Origin: Eubacterium sp.
GTDB taxonomy: Bacteria > Bacillota_A > Clostridia > Lachnospirales > Lachnospiraceae
Assembly (NCBI GenBank): GCA_017475785.1
Contig: JAFVEX010000051.1
Location: forward strand, 1-64,000
DNA length: 64,000 bases
Reading direction: 5' to 3'
Shown here: positions 52,848-62,023 of the stretch, in pieces
Position numbering within the stretch: position 1 is the stretch's first letter
Layout of the letters: every line of letters begins with the position of its first letter
The notes under the pieces: generated by a model
The model's input: the letters and a program-made list of their open reading frames with translations, nothing else
Database searches by the model: none
Told to the model about the DNA's origin: nothing
Translations under genes and position numbers: made by a program

Positions 52848-54377
52848 ATGGAAAATATTCCGGTCATTGAGATGAAAAACATCACAAAAGTTTTTTCTGG
52901 AACACGTGCATTAAATGATGTGAGTGTCCATATGGACAGAGGTGAAGTGGTCGGACTCGTGGGGGAAAACGGAGCCGGCAAATCAACGCTCATGAAAATA
53001 CTGAACGGCGTTTATCCGCCAACCAGCGGAGAGATTTATATCAACGGTAAACAGCAGGATTTCAGAAGTACCCGGCAGGCACACGACGCAGGAATCAGCA
53101 TGATCTTCCAGGAACTGTCCGTATTTCCGGATTTCAACGCAATCGATAATGTTTTTATAGCGCATGAGCTCTCCGGAAAAAGTGAAGGGATGCTCAGAAA
53201 TCTGGATAAGAAGCAGATGGAGGAAGAAACGGAGCGTCTGTTTCGTGAAGATCTCGGAATCGAAATCGATATCCATACACCAGTGCGCAATCTCAGCCTG
53301 GCGAACAGGCAGATGGTCGAAATTGCCCGGTCCATTCATTCCAATGCGGCAGTCATTGTCATGGATGAGCCAACAGAACCACTTGAGATAGCGGAACAGG
53401 AGCGCCTGTTTGAAATTATCAGGAAGCTTCGTGACAACAATCAGACAGTAATTTATATTTCACATCAGCTTGGACAGCTTAAGGATATTTCCGACAGAAT
53501 CTACGTGCTTCGGGATGGCAATCTGATTACAGAGATGAAGGCGGATGATGTATCTGTCAATGATATCATTGAGAGCATGATCGGTGGAAAGCAGGGCAAT
53601 CAGTATCCGGATAAAAATACGGATTTCGGCGACATTATTCTGGAAACAAAAAACCTTTCAAAGAAAAAGGCATATCAGGATGTGTCGATTCAGGTAAAGG
53701 CAGGCGAGATTGTCGGACTTGCAGGTCTGAACGGATCAGGAAAAGCAGGGCTGATCAGAGCGCTGTACGGAGCTGAGACGCCGGACAGCGGAGAAATCTA
53801 TATACACGGCGGCAGAGCAGAACTGAATAATCCGATTGAAGCGATGAAACATAGAATCGGATTTATCGGATCGGAGCGAAAAGTCGACGGACTGTTTTCG
53901 GATCAGTCTGTTGAATGGAACCTGACAATCGCCGCCATCGACAAACTCAATCCGGGGAAACTCGATAAGAAGCAGGCAAAGGAAATTACAGATCAGTACA
54001 TCAGGGATCTGAATGTGAAAACCCCGGGATCGGATTTCATGATCGGGCAGCTCTCCGGCGGAAACCAGCAGAAGGTACTGGTGGGAAGGTGGCTCTTCTT
54101 TGATCCGGACATTATCCTGGTTGAGGAGCCGACCAGAGGAATTGATGTCAGAGCAAAAGCAGAAATTTACAAGTTCTTGAATGAATGCTGCAGGAAGGGG
54201 AAGGCAGTCATCGTCGTATCATCTGAGAGTCCGGAACTGATGGGGATCTGCAACCGGATTCTGGTAATGTACGAGGGAAACGTCGTAGCGGAGCTTGACG
54301 GAGATCACACTTCGGAAGCAGAAATAGCGTATTACACTGTTCAGGAAACAGGAGGAAAGAAATATGTCGGCAAATAA
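52848..54377 (+). CDS. RbsA-type sugar ABC transporter ATPase
   Basis: 509 residues, two fused nucleotide-binding domains. The first has GENGAGKSTLMK, QMVEIARSIHSNAAVIVMDE and a deviant D-loop (EPTEPLEIAE in place of the usual EPTSALT). The second has GLNGSGKAGLIRALYG, QLSGGNQQKVLVGRWLF and EEPTRGIDVRAKAE. It drives import for the island. It overlaps the permease start by 14 bp. GAGGAGG precedes the ATG. Confidence 0.92.
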   Translation: MENIPVIEMKNITKVFSGTRALNDVSVHMDRGEVVGLVGENGAGKSTLMKILNGVYPPTSGEIYINGKQQDFRSTRQAHDAGISMIFQELSVFPDFNAIDNVFIAHELSGKSEGMLRNLDKKQMEEETERLFREDLGIEIDIHTPVRNLSLANRQMVEIARSIHSNAAVIVMDEPTEPLEIAEQERLFEIIRKLRDNNQTVIYISHQLGQLKDISDRIYVLRDGNLITEMKADDVSVNDIIESMIGGKQGNQYPDKNTDFGDIILETKNLSKKKAYQDVSIQVKAGEIVGLAGLNGSGKAGLIRALYGAETPDSGEIYIHGGRAELNNPIEAMKHRIGFIGSERKVDGLFSDQSVEWNLTIAAIDKLNPGKLDKKQAKEITDQYIRDLNVKTPGSDFMIGQLSGGNQQKVLVGRWLFFDPDIILVEEPTRGIDVRAKAEIYKFLNECCRKGKAVIVVSSESPELMGICNRILVMYEGNVVAELDGDHTSEAEIAYYTVQETGGKKYVGK

Positions 54378-55353
54378 AGGAACAAAGACAACATTAAAGT
54401 TTAATCCATTTCAGATGGGTGTATACTTCGTATTTATCGCCCTGGTCGTAATTGTGGCTATTGGATCCGGCGGCACATTCCTCCGAATCCAGAACATTAC
54501 AAACGTGCTCAGGCAGACAGTATGGGTAGGTATTATGACATTTGGTGCCTGCTTCGTGTTCAGTCTCGGCGGAATCGATCTTTCGGTCGGTTCAACCTAC
54601 GGCGCGGTCGGACTTGCGGTCTCTTTCCTGATTCTCGGGGGCATGCCGCCTGTCATCGCGATTATAATCGGCATTGCGCTGGGCGCTGTGATCGGACTGC
54701 TGAATGGTTTTCTGGTCTACAAGGTAAACATTGTGCCGTTCATTGCGACTATGGCAGTCATGACGGTCACAAGAGGTCTGATGGAAGTTGCTACAAAGGG
54801 TGTTCCGATCTCCGGCGTCAATCAGTTCACCATGCGTCTGCTGGGTCAGGGCTATCTCTTTGGAATTCCGATTCCGGTTATCATCGCGGTTATCGTTTTC
54901 CTTGTACTTTACTATGTACTGAACAATACGAGATTTGGCCGCTATTGCCTGTCAATCGGAAGTAACGAGGAAGCGGCGAGACTGGTAGGAATCAACGTCT
55001 CCAAATACGGTATTCTCGCATATATGCTGACCGGAATCACATGTGCAATCGCGGGCGTGCTTGTCACAGGCCGTCTGGAGGGTGCAATGCCGACAGCGGG
55101 CGAAGGTTATGAGTTGGATGTTATTGCGGCAGCTGTTATTGGAGGAACCTCTCTGAACGGAGGAAAGGCCTCCATGCCGGGATGTCTCCTGGGAGCACTC
55201 CTGATGGCAGTCGTCAGAAACGGCATGAACCTGATGCATATCGATACTTACTGGCATGATGTAGTCATGGGCATCATCATTGTCGTAGCGGTAATTGTCG
55301 ACGAGCTTGGCACAAAGTATTCGAAGAAAATCAGTGAAGCAAAACTGGCATAA
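54364..55353 (+). CDS. RbsC-type sugar ABC transporter permease
   Basis: 329 residues, about ten helices. Signatures: [60 protein letters not shown] and [20 protein letters not shown]. It overlaps the ATPase gene by 14 bp and has GGAGGAAAG upstream. It forms the channel of the island importer. Confidence 0.92.
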   Translation: MSANKGTKTTLKFNPFQMGVYFVFIALVVIVAIGSGGTFLRIQNITNVLRQTVWVGIMTFGACFVFSLGGIDLSVGSTYGAVGLAVSFLILGGMPPVIAIIIGIALGAVIGLLNGFLVYKVNIVPFIATMAVMTVTRGLMEVATKGVPISGVNQFTMRLLGQGYLFGIPIPVIIAVIVFLVLYYVLNNTRFGRYCLSIGSNEEAARLVGINVSKYGILAYMLTGITCAIAGVLVTGRLEGAMPTAGEGYELDVIAAAVIGGTSLNGGKASMPGCLLGALLMAVVRNGMNLMHIDTYWHDVVMGIIIVVAVIVDELGTKYSKKISEAKLA

Positions 55354-55385
55354 AGCGGGAACAATTTTTTCAGAGGGATAAACAG

Positions 55386-56093
55386 ATGCTGGAGAAACTG
55401 AAAGAACAGGTATACAGAGCGAACATGGAGCTGCCAAAATACAATCTGGTGACCTTCACATGGGGAAATGTCAGCGGAATCGACAGAGAGAAAGGAATGT
55501 TTGTAATTAAGCCGAGTGGCATCGTCTACGAAGATCTCTGTCCTGAAGATATGGTTGTGCTTGATCTGGAAGGAAATCAGATTGAAGGCGCATTAAGTCC
55601 GTCGACGGATACTGCGACACACCTTGAACTGTATAAAGCATTTCCGGAAATCGGCGGTATTGTACATACCCATTCTCCCTACGCGGTTGCATGGGCACAG
55701 GCCGGAAGAGATATTCCCTGTTTTGGCACAACACATGCTGATTATTTCTATGGTGATATTCCATGTGCGAGAAATCTGACGCAGAGAGAAATAGAAGAGG
55801 GTTATGAAAAAAATACCGGCAAAGTAATCATTGAGGCATTCCGCAACAAAGATCCGATGTATGTTCCGGGCGTAGTATGCAAGAATCACGGCCCGTTCTC
55901 CTGGGGTACGGATTGTTTTAACGCCGTGCACAATGCAGTGGTACTTGAAGAAGTTGCAAAGATGGATCTGTTTACCAGAATGATCGATCCGTGGGTGCAG
56001 GATGCTCCGCAGAATTTGCAGGATAAGCATTTCAGGAGAAAGCATGGTCCGGATGCTTATTACGGGCAGGCGGGACTTGAAAAAGCGATTTGA
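55386..56093 (+). CDS. araD: L-ribulose-5-phosphate 4-epimerase-like class II aldolase
   Basis: 235 residues. Zinc-site histidines in [19 protein letters not shown] and [37 protein letters not shown] near the start, and [19 protein letters not shown]. These match AraD/UlaF/SgbE epimerases rather than fuculose aldolases (TTHADYFYG). It converts L-ribulose-5-P or a related pentulose phosphate to xylulose-5-P. The substrate would be made by the FGGY kinase in the same island. It starts 32 bp after the permease. Confidence 0.85.
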   Translation: MLEKLKEQVYRANMELPKYNLVTFTWGNVSGIDREKGMFVIKPSGIVYEDLCPEDMVVLDLEGNQIEGALSPSTDTATHLELYKAFPEIGGIVHTHSPYAVAWAQAGRDIPCFGTTHADYFYGDIPCARNLTQREIEEGYEKNTGKVIIEAFRNKDPMYVPGVVCKNHGPFSWGTDCFNAVHNAVVLEEVAKMDLFTRMIDPWVQDAPQNLQDKHFRRKHGPDAYYGQAGLEKAI

Positions 56094-56137
56094 AATGATT
56101 GATAATATAATAATAAACCTTCCTTGAAGCGAACTGC

Positions 56138-56165
56138 AGGTGCGGTGCCGGGTGGCAGCGCACCT
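56138..56165 (+). other. Hairpin before the HAD phosphatase gene
   Basis: AGGTGCG-TGCC and GGCA-CGCACCT pair around a GGGT loop. It lies 22 bp before the start codon at 56187. It may tune translation of the last gene or stabilise the upstream transcript. There is no U-run. Confidence 0.45.
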
Positions 56166-56186
56166 TGCGGTGTAGAAGTGACGAAT

Positions 56187-56978
56187 ATGAATGGTATAAA
56201 TGAAATAAAAATCGTCGCAAGCGATCTGGACGGCACATTGCTTCTGGACGGCGCGCAAAAACTGAACCCGGAGATATTTGATCTGATCAGGGAACTGAAA
56301 AAAAGGGGAATTCTTTTTCTGGCAGCAAGTGGAAGGCAATATGCAAATCTTCGCAGACTTTTTGCGCCGGTGCAGGATGAGATAGCCTACCTCTGCGAAA
56401 ACGGCTGCCTGAGCTTTTACAGGGATCGGATCATTAACAGGGAACTGATGGAAAGAGATCTTGCAATAGAACTGATTGACGCGATCCAAAACACCGATGG
56501 CTGCGAGGTTCTTGTTTCCGGTGTTGAGACCTGTTACATTCGGCCGAAGAAACCAGGGTTCCTCTCGCATATGCGGGATGTTGTTGGTAATAATGTGACG
56601 GTTGTGGACAATCTGATGCAGATTCCGGAGCCGTATATGAAGGTTTCGCTGTTTGAGTATGGCGGACTTGACGGAACAGGATGGTGGCAGAAAACATTTA
56701 GCAGCCGGTGTACGGTCGTAACCGGCGGAAACGAGTGGCTGGATATGATGCCGAAAGGTGTAAATAAAAGTACGGGTTTTAGAGAAATTCTTCGGCATCT
56801 GCAGATTGCTCCGGAAAACTGTGTTGTGTTTGGAGACAATGATAATGATCTCGAAATGCTGGAAATGGCAGGAATACCCGTCGCGATGAAATCCGCGAAA
56901 GCGTCGGTGCGCGCTGCAGCGGTATTTACTACCGACAAAGTAGAGCATGCACTGGAGAAGCTGCTTGGTGCTCTTTAG
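56187..56978 (+). CDS. Cof-type HAD-superfamily phosphatase
   Basis: 263 residues. HAD motifs: IVASDLDGTLLLDG (Asp nucleophile), ASGRQYANL, the cap domain with FYRDRI to KVSLFEYGG, and VVFGDNDNDLEMLEMAGIPV with motif IV Asp. It removes phosphate from a sugar or coenzyme phosphate. Its position at the end of the operon suggests control of phosphorylated intermediates. The upstream ribosome site is weak. Confidence 0.88.
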   Translation: MNGINEIKIVASDLDGTLLLDGAQKLNPEIFDLIRELKKRGILFLAASGRQYANLRRLFAPVQDEIAYLCENGCLSFYRDRIINRELMERDLAIELIDAIQNTDGCEVLVSGVETCYIRPKKPGFLSHMRDVVGNNVTVVDNLMQIPEPYMKVSLFEYGGLDGTGWWQKTFSSRCTVVTGGNEWLDMMPKGVNKSTGFREILRHLQIAPENCVVFGDNDNDLEMLEMAGIPVAMKSAKASVRAAAVFTTDKVEHALEKLLGAL

Positions 56979-57107
56979 CTGTTGAAATGCCGGTTATGTA
57001 TATGGGGCTGTTGCACGACGATGCTTTGTGTAGTTTCTGTACTTCCTGTTTTTACTGAAATGATTTTTCTGGACAAAGATGTGGAAAGCGGGATTGTGCC
57101 TGTGTGA

Positions 57108-57977
57108 TCACCGCTGATCACGCTCACCGCGCATCTCGCTCAGATATCGCTTCCGGAACTGCAGCGGTGTGATCCCGGCAATTCTTTTAAAGGTTGTCTG
57201 GAAGTGACTGATATTGTCATAGCCGCACATGATTGCGATTTCAGTTACCGAAAAATCGCTTGATATCAGCAGGGTTTCCGCATATCCGATCCGTCTGCGA
57301 ATTACGTACTCCATTACGGAGTATCCGGTTGCCTTCTTGAAGGTGTGTGTCAAATAAGACGTGCTGAAGGAGAGTGCGTCGGCAATTGAATTCAGAGAAA
57401 GATCTTCCAGATAATGTGCGGCAATATAGGATTTGACCTGTGTTGCCGCCTGATTTGTTTTTACAGACGGTGTCATTGACCGGGGCTCGTTTGCCGCCGC
57501 CCGTGCCAGGAACAGGAAGGACTGCGCAAGAGATTCTATCAGCTGTTGTTCCAGAGAACTGTTCAGATGCCGGTCCATAATCTGCTCGGCAAGCGAAAGC
57601 AGGAGCGCATACTGTTTCCCTGCATTGCAGACACGGGGAGCATCCTCCGGGACGAGGCAGTTTTCTGGAAGATCCTCAAACAGACTGCCGGAATAGCCCA
57701 GGCAATATCCACAATAATCCATTCTTGATGAAGCGAGGAGCTCATGCTCCTCATTTTTGTTTGCAAATAAAAGATCTCCCGCCTGGACTTCATGCCGGAT
57801 GCCTTTAATCGTATAATAGCCGCTTCCCTGATAGCAAAAATGGATTTCACAAAGTGCTTCATGACTGTGCATAGGACGCTGGTGCTGCTGAATATTGAAA
57901 TCCTGACGAGTTGCATACAGGAGATGCGTGACAAACTTTCGGGCCTGGCCGGTATTGTTGATTCGGTTTGTGCTCAT
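57108..57977 (-). CDS. AraC-family transcriptional regulator
   Basis: 289 residues. An N-terminal cupin-like sensor (HEALCEIHFCYQGSGYYTIK, QAGDLLFANKNEEHELLASS) and a C-terminal AraC DNA-binding domain (LSLNSIADALSFSTSYLTHTF, VTEIAIMCGYDNISHFQTTF, GITPLQFRKRY). It is divergent from the importer at 58.3 kb and probably controls it. ATG 57977 has GAAAAGGA upstream; the longer open frame to 58157 adds an unrelated basic stretch. A 7-bp palindrome (57104-57121) overlaps its stop. Confidence 0.88.
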   Translation of the reverse strand: MSTNRINNTGQARKFVTHLLYATRQDFNIQQHQRPMHSHEALCEIHFCYQGSGYYTIKGIRHEVQAGDLLFANKNEEHELLASSRMDYCGYCLGYSGSLFEDLPENCLVPEDAPRVCNAGKQYALLLSLAEQIMDRHLNSSLEQQLIESLAQSFLFLARAAANEPRSMTPSVKTNQAATQVKSYIAAHYLEDLSLNSIADALSFSTSYLTHTFKKATGYSVMEYVIRRRIGYAETLLISSDFSVTEIAIMCGYDNISHFQTTFKRIAGITPLQFRKRYLSEMRGERDQR

Positions 57978-58169
57978 AGCGATCCTTTTCGGGGCGGTTT
58001 CATAGTTTGGCCGGAATACCCGGCCGGTCTTTTTGAGTGTTCTCTGTTTCTGCTGATAAGAATCCCGTCTGCTCCTTATTATAGCAGAGAAATGTATAAA
58101 ACGGTGTTCGGATTGTGCCGGATTTTGAAATTTTGAATAAAAACAGCTGCATTTCACATGGAAACAGGA

Positions 58170-58183
58170 CTTGATAGATCAAG
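58170..58183. promoter_or_regulatory. Palindrome CTTGAT-AG-ATCAAG in the AraC/importer divergent region
   Basis: A perfect 6-bp dyad midway between the AraC start (57977) and the binding-protein start (58299). It is a candidate AraC operator. The rest of 57978-58298 is A+T-rich with no other clear site. Confidence 0.4.
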
Positions 58184-58298
58184 CAATCAGGCAGAAAAAC
58201 GCATAAACTATAGGACATAACAAGAGCAGCAGTCAGTCAAATGAAAGCAGGACAGATTGCTGTATCACATTTTAAAGATGGGAAAAGGAGAGGCAAAA

Positions 58299-59339
58299 AT
58301 GAGAAAAAACTGGAAAAGAATTATGAGTGCTGTATTGGTATCCGGCATGCTGCTGGCTGGCTGCGGAAGTTCGTCGGGCGGAAGTGCGGCAGCAGGTTCA
58401 TCCGCAGCAGACGCGGCATCTTCAGCGGCATCAGCAGCATCTTCGGCATCAGCTGACACAACTGCATCGGGCGACCTGAAGATCGGGTTCGCAAGCGTAG
58501 ATATGAACAACACATTCCAGACCTATATTGCCGATGCTGCAAAGGCAAAGGCAGAAGAGCTTGGTGCTGCCATCACAATTACAGATGCACAGAACGATGT
58601 CGTTAAACAGCAGGATCAGGTCAACCAACTGATTCAGCAGGGCGTGGATGCACTTGTTGTCGTCGCGGCAGACTCCAGCGCCATGGCGCCGGTCACAGCG
58701 GCAGCACAGGCTGCAAATATTCCGCTGGTATACTGCAACATCAATCCGTTTGCGGATGGAGAAGAAATTCCGGACGGCGTGCATTATGTCGGTTCCAATG
58801 AGATTGAGGCCGGACGCTATCAGGGTGAGATGATCGGCGAGGCGATCGGCTCCGGCAAAGTTGCAATTCTGCAGGGCGGGCTTGTTTATGAGGCTACATA
58901 CAAGCGCACAGACGGCAACAAACAGGTTTTTGAGGAGAGCTATCCGGATATTGAGGTCGTGACAGAGGAAACAGCGGAGTGGCAGAGAGACAAGGCGATT
59001 GATGTCACTAAGAACTGGCTGTCCGCATACGGCGATGAGCTGAAGGCAATCTGCTCGAACAACGACGAAATGGCACTCGGCGCAGTACAGGCGCTCAAGG
59101 ATGCCGGACGTACCGACGTCAAGGTTGTCGGTGTAGACGCGACACCGGACGGCTGTGCGGCAGTTAAGAGCGGAGATCTGCTCGGAACAGTCTTCCAGGA
59201 CAGCGTAGGTCAGGGCGGCGGAGCTGTCGAGGTCGCGATCAGCATGGCAAAGGGAGAGACACCTGCAGAATCAACAACATGGATCCCGTACGTACCGGTG
59301 AACGCAGATAATGTTGATGAGTATATCGGTAAGAACTGA
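58299..59339 (+). CDS. Sugar-binding lipoprotein of the second importer
   Basis: 346 residues. Signal and lipobox SGMLLAGCGSS (Cys about 21), Ser/Ala linker, RbsB-like domain: LKIGFASVDMNNTFQTYIAD, DALVVVAADSSAMAPVTAAA, VHYVGSNEIEAGRYQGEMIG and VVGVDATPDGCAAVKSGD. It starts at 58299 behind AAAAGGAG. A TTG start 14 codons upstream was not used. It is the first gene of a five-gene run ending at the window edge. Confidence 0.92.
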   Translation: MRKNWKRIMSAVLVSGMLLAGCGSSSGGSAAAGSSAADAASSAASAASSASADTTASGDLKIGFASVDMNNTFQTYIADAAKAKAEELGAAITITDAQNDVVKQQDQVNQLIQQGVDALVVVAADSSAMAPVTAAAQAANIPLVYCNINPFADGEEIPDGVHYVGSNEIEAGRYQGEMIGEAIGSGKVAILQGGLVYEATYKRTDGNKQVFEESYPDIEVVTEETAEWQRDKAIDVTKNWLSAYGDELKAICSNNDEMALGAVQALKDAGRTDVKVVGVDATPDGCAAVKSGDLLGTVFQDSVGQGGGAVEVAISMAKGETPAESTTWIPYVPVNADNVDEYIGKN

Positions 59340-59379
59340 TCAGCTAAAAAGAGAAGAATCTTAAATTATTGAGGACAAA

Positions 59380-59418
59380 AAGGGCTGCCGCACGTAGTCG
59401 TGATATGTGGCAGCCCTT
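59380..59418 (+). other. Stable hairpin between binding-protein and ATPase genes
   Basis: AAGGGCTGCC (59380-59389) pairs with GGCAGCCCTT (59409-59418), with CGCA/TGTG above. The stem lacks a U-run, so it likely keeps binding-protein mRNA abundant over the downstream genes, a common device in such operons. Confidence 0.6.
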
Positions 59419-59471
59419 ACTGACGAATAGAGTTAGAAGAGATAGCAGAAACCCTGTTATGGAGGTATGGC

Positions 59472-61031
59472 ATGGCAGATGAAAAATATTTGCTGGAAAT
59501 GACAGATATCACGAAGGAATTTCCGGGCGTCAAAGCACTGCAGGGGGTCCAGCTGCGTGTGAAAGCAGGTGAGGTGCACGGCCTTCTCGGTGAAAACGGC
59601 GCGGGAAAATCTACGATGATGAACTGTCTGATGGGTATTTATCCGCCCACAAGCGGGAAAATCGTTTTTGACGGGATTGAGCGGAAAAATTATACACCGC
59701 ATGATTCACTTCATTTTGGGATTTCCATGATTCAGCAGGAACTCTCTCCGGTCATGGAGCGCTCCATCATGGAGAACATCTGGCTCGGCAGAGAGCCGGT
59801 TAATAAATTTGGAATTGTCGACAAACGAAAGATGTATCAGGATACAAAGGCGCTGCTGGAATCAATTGAGATGGAAGAGGATCCCCGCACATTGATGCGG
59901 CATCTGACAGTTGCAAAGATGCAGATGGTTGAGATCGCCCGCGCAGTTTCCTATGATTCGAAACTGATTATTATGGATGAGCCTTCCAGTTCTCTGACCG
60001 AGAATGAGACACAGCAGCTCTTTAAGATCATCCGCCAGCTGAAAGCGAAAGGCTGCGCGGTTATCTATATTTCCCACAAGCTCGATGAGATCAAAGCAAT
60101 CACGGACCGCGTATCTGTTTTCCGTGACGGCACATACATCTCGAGCAGCGACACGGCCGACATCACGCAGGATCAGATTATAGAGATGATGGTCGGACGT
60201 TCCGTCGCAAATATCTTCCCAAAAGTAGAAGTTCCGATTGGAGAAGTGGTTCTTGAGGTGGAAAATCTCTCTCACGAGACGCTTTTCCATGATGTGTCAT
60301 TTACTGTCAGAAAGGGCGAGATCTTTGGACTGAACGGACTTGTCGGGGCCGGAAGAACAGAGCTGATGGAAACAATTTTTGGTCTGCGCCCGCGCAAATC
60401 GGGGACCGTGAAACTGCATGGGAAAGAATTCAATCCAAAATCAGGAAAAGACGCAATCGCGGCCGGACTTGCATTTATCACAGAAGACCGGCGCGGAAAC
60501 GGAATCTTCCCGGTTCAGGACATTGAATTTAACACGACTATGTCAAATATTGACACTTACCGAAATAAAATCGGTCTGCTGGATTTGAAAAAGATGAAGC
60601 AGGATACTGCGGAGTACATTGATAAGATTCAGATCAAGACACCTTCGCAGAAGCAGCTGATCAAAAATCTTTCCGGCGGAAATCAGCAGAAGGTGCTGAT
60701 CGGAAGGTGGCTGTTGACAGCGCCGGACATTATTATCATGGATGAACCGACCCGCGGAATTGACGTCGGATCAAAATCGGAGATCCATAAGCTGATCGGT
60801 CAGCTTGTTGCTGACGGTAAGAGTGTCATCATGATCTCTTCCGAATTACCGGAGGTTATGGGTATGTCCGACCGCATCATGGTTATGCATGAAGGTGAAG
60901 TCATGGGAATTGTGGAGCGGTCTGAGTATGTTACGCCTGAACAGTTGATGGAACTTGCTTCCGGAATCGCTCCGGGAAGCGGACATGCTGCTGATACTGC
61001 AGGAGAAGAGAAAGGGGGCGCCGGCGCATGA
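59472..61031 (+). CDS. RbsA-type sugar ABC transporter ATPase
   Basis: 519 residues, two nucleotide-binding domains. First: GENGAGKSTMMNCL, LTVAKMQMVEIARAVSYDSK, MDEPSSSLTENE. Second: GLVGAGRTELMETIFG, NLSGGNQQKVLIGRWLL, DEPTRGIDVGSKSE. An extra Gly/Ala-rich tail follows. TATGGAGG precedes the ATG. Its stop overlaps the next permease gene by 4 bp (ATGA). Confidence 0.93.
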   Translation: MADEKYLLEMTDITKEFPGVKALQGVQLRVKAGEVHGLLGENGAGKSTMMNCLMGIYPPTSGKIVFDGIERKNYTPHDSLHFGISMIQQELSPVMERSIMENIWLGREPVNKFGIVDKRKMYQDTKALLESIEMEEDPRTLMRHLTVAKMQMVEIARAVSYDSKLIIMDEPSSSLTENETQQLFKIIRQLKAKGCAVIYISHKLDEIKAITDRVSVFRDGTYISSSDTADITQDQIIEMMVGRSVANIFPKVEVPIGEVVLEVENLSHETLFHDVSFTVRKGEIFGLNGLVGAGRTELMETIFGLRPRKSGTVKLHGKEFNPKSGKDAIAAGLAFITEDRRGNGIFPVQDIEFNTTMSNIDTYRNKIGLLDLKKMKQDTAEYIDKIQIKTPSQKQLIKNLSGGNQQKVLIGRWLLTAPDIIIMDEPTRGIDVGSKSEIHKLIGQLVADGKSVIMISSELPEVMGMSDRIMVMHEGEVMGIVERSEYVTPEQLMELASGIAPGSGHAADTAGEEKGGAGA

Positions 61032-62005
61032 AAGAGAAAAGCATAAAGGATCTGCTCTCCAACAATGCAACCTACGTGATTCTTATCGTAATGTGCATTG
61101 TCATTACAGTTGCGAGACCGAAATTCATCTCGGGCGAAAACCTTCTGAATGTTTTCTCGGCCGCATGTGTTTACGGGTGCATGGCACTCGGTATGACGTT
61201 TATCATCATTTCCGGAGGTATCGATCTGGCAGCAGGCGCTACCGTTGCTTTTACCGGAACGATGGGTGCCATCTTCGGTCAGACTGCGGGAGCAGCAGGA
61301 AAAGTTCTTCCCGGTGTACCTGAACTTCCGTTTATTGTTCCGGTGATTATTTCAATTCTATCGGGTATTGCGATCGGGTTTATAACGGGATTTCTGATCG
61401 CCAGATTCAATACACCGCCATTTATCGTTACACTTGGTATGACGACAGTTGTCCGCGGATTTACGCTATTGATCACAAAAGGCGAACCTGTGAGCAATCT
61501 CATACATGGCTACAGCGTGCTGGGCGGAAGAATCGGAATGATTCCGGTATCTGTAATTGTTTTCATTCTGTTGATCCTCCTTTCTGTCGTACTCCTGAAG
61601 CGCACGCGGTTCGGAAGAGATACATACGCGATCGGGAGCAATCAGAATGCAGCTTCTGTATCAGGTGTCAAGGTATCATCCAGAAAAATCTCAATTTATG
61701 TATTTGCAGGTGTTATGTATGCAATCGCAGGTCTGATTGTTGCCGGCAAAGCAACCAGTATTCATCCGGGCGCCGCACAGGGTTATGAACTGACTGCAAT
61801 CGCAGCTTGTATCATCGGCGGAGCGAGTCCTTCCGGCGGAACCGGTACGATCTGGAGTACTGTGATCGGTGCGCTGATTATCAGTGTCCTGCGAAACGGA
61901 CTGACACTCCTTGGAATCGACTCATACTGGCAGCAGATTGCGGAAGGTCTGGTCATTATTATTGCAGTTGCCCTGGATGTCCGCAGAAACAGCGGCGCAA
62001 AGTGA
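61028..62005 (+). CDS. RbsC-type sugar ABC transporter permease 1
   Basis: 325 residues. Signatures: IISGGIDLAAGATVAFTGTM, GFLIARFNTPPFIVTLGMTT, DTYAIGSNQNAASVSGVKVS, IAACIIGGASPSGGTGTIWS. It is translationally coupled to the ATPase. The second permease 18 bp downstream is a close paralogue, so the channel is probably a heterodimer rather than the usual RbsC homodimer. Confidence 0.92.
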   Translation: MKEKSIKDLLSNNATYVILIVMCIVITVARPKFISGENLLNVFSAACVYGCMALGMTFIIISGGIDLAAGATVAFTGTMGAIFGQTAGAAGKVLPGVPELPFIVPVIISILSGIAIGFITGFLIARFNTPPFIVTLGMTTVVRGFTLLITKGEPVSNLIHGYSVLGGRIGMIPVSVIVFILLILLSVVLLKRTRFGRDTYAIGSNQNAASVSGVKVSSRKISIYVFAGVMYAIAGLIVAGKATSIHPGAAQGYELTAIAACIIGGASPSGGTGTIWSTVIGALIISVLRNGLTLLGIDSYWQQIAEGLVIIIAVALDVRRNSGAK

Positions 62006-62023
62006 TCACAGGAGGGAGTAAAG

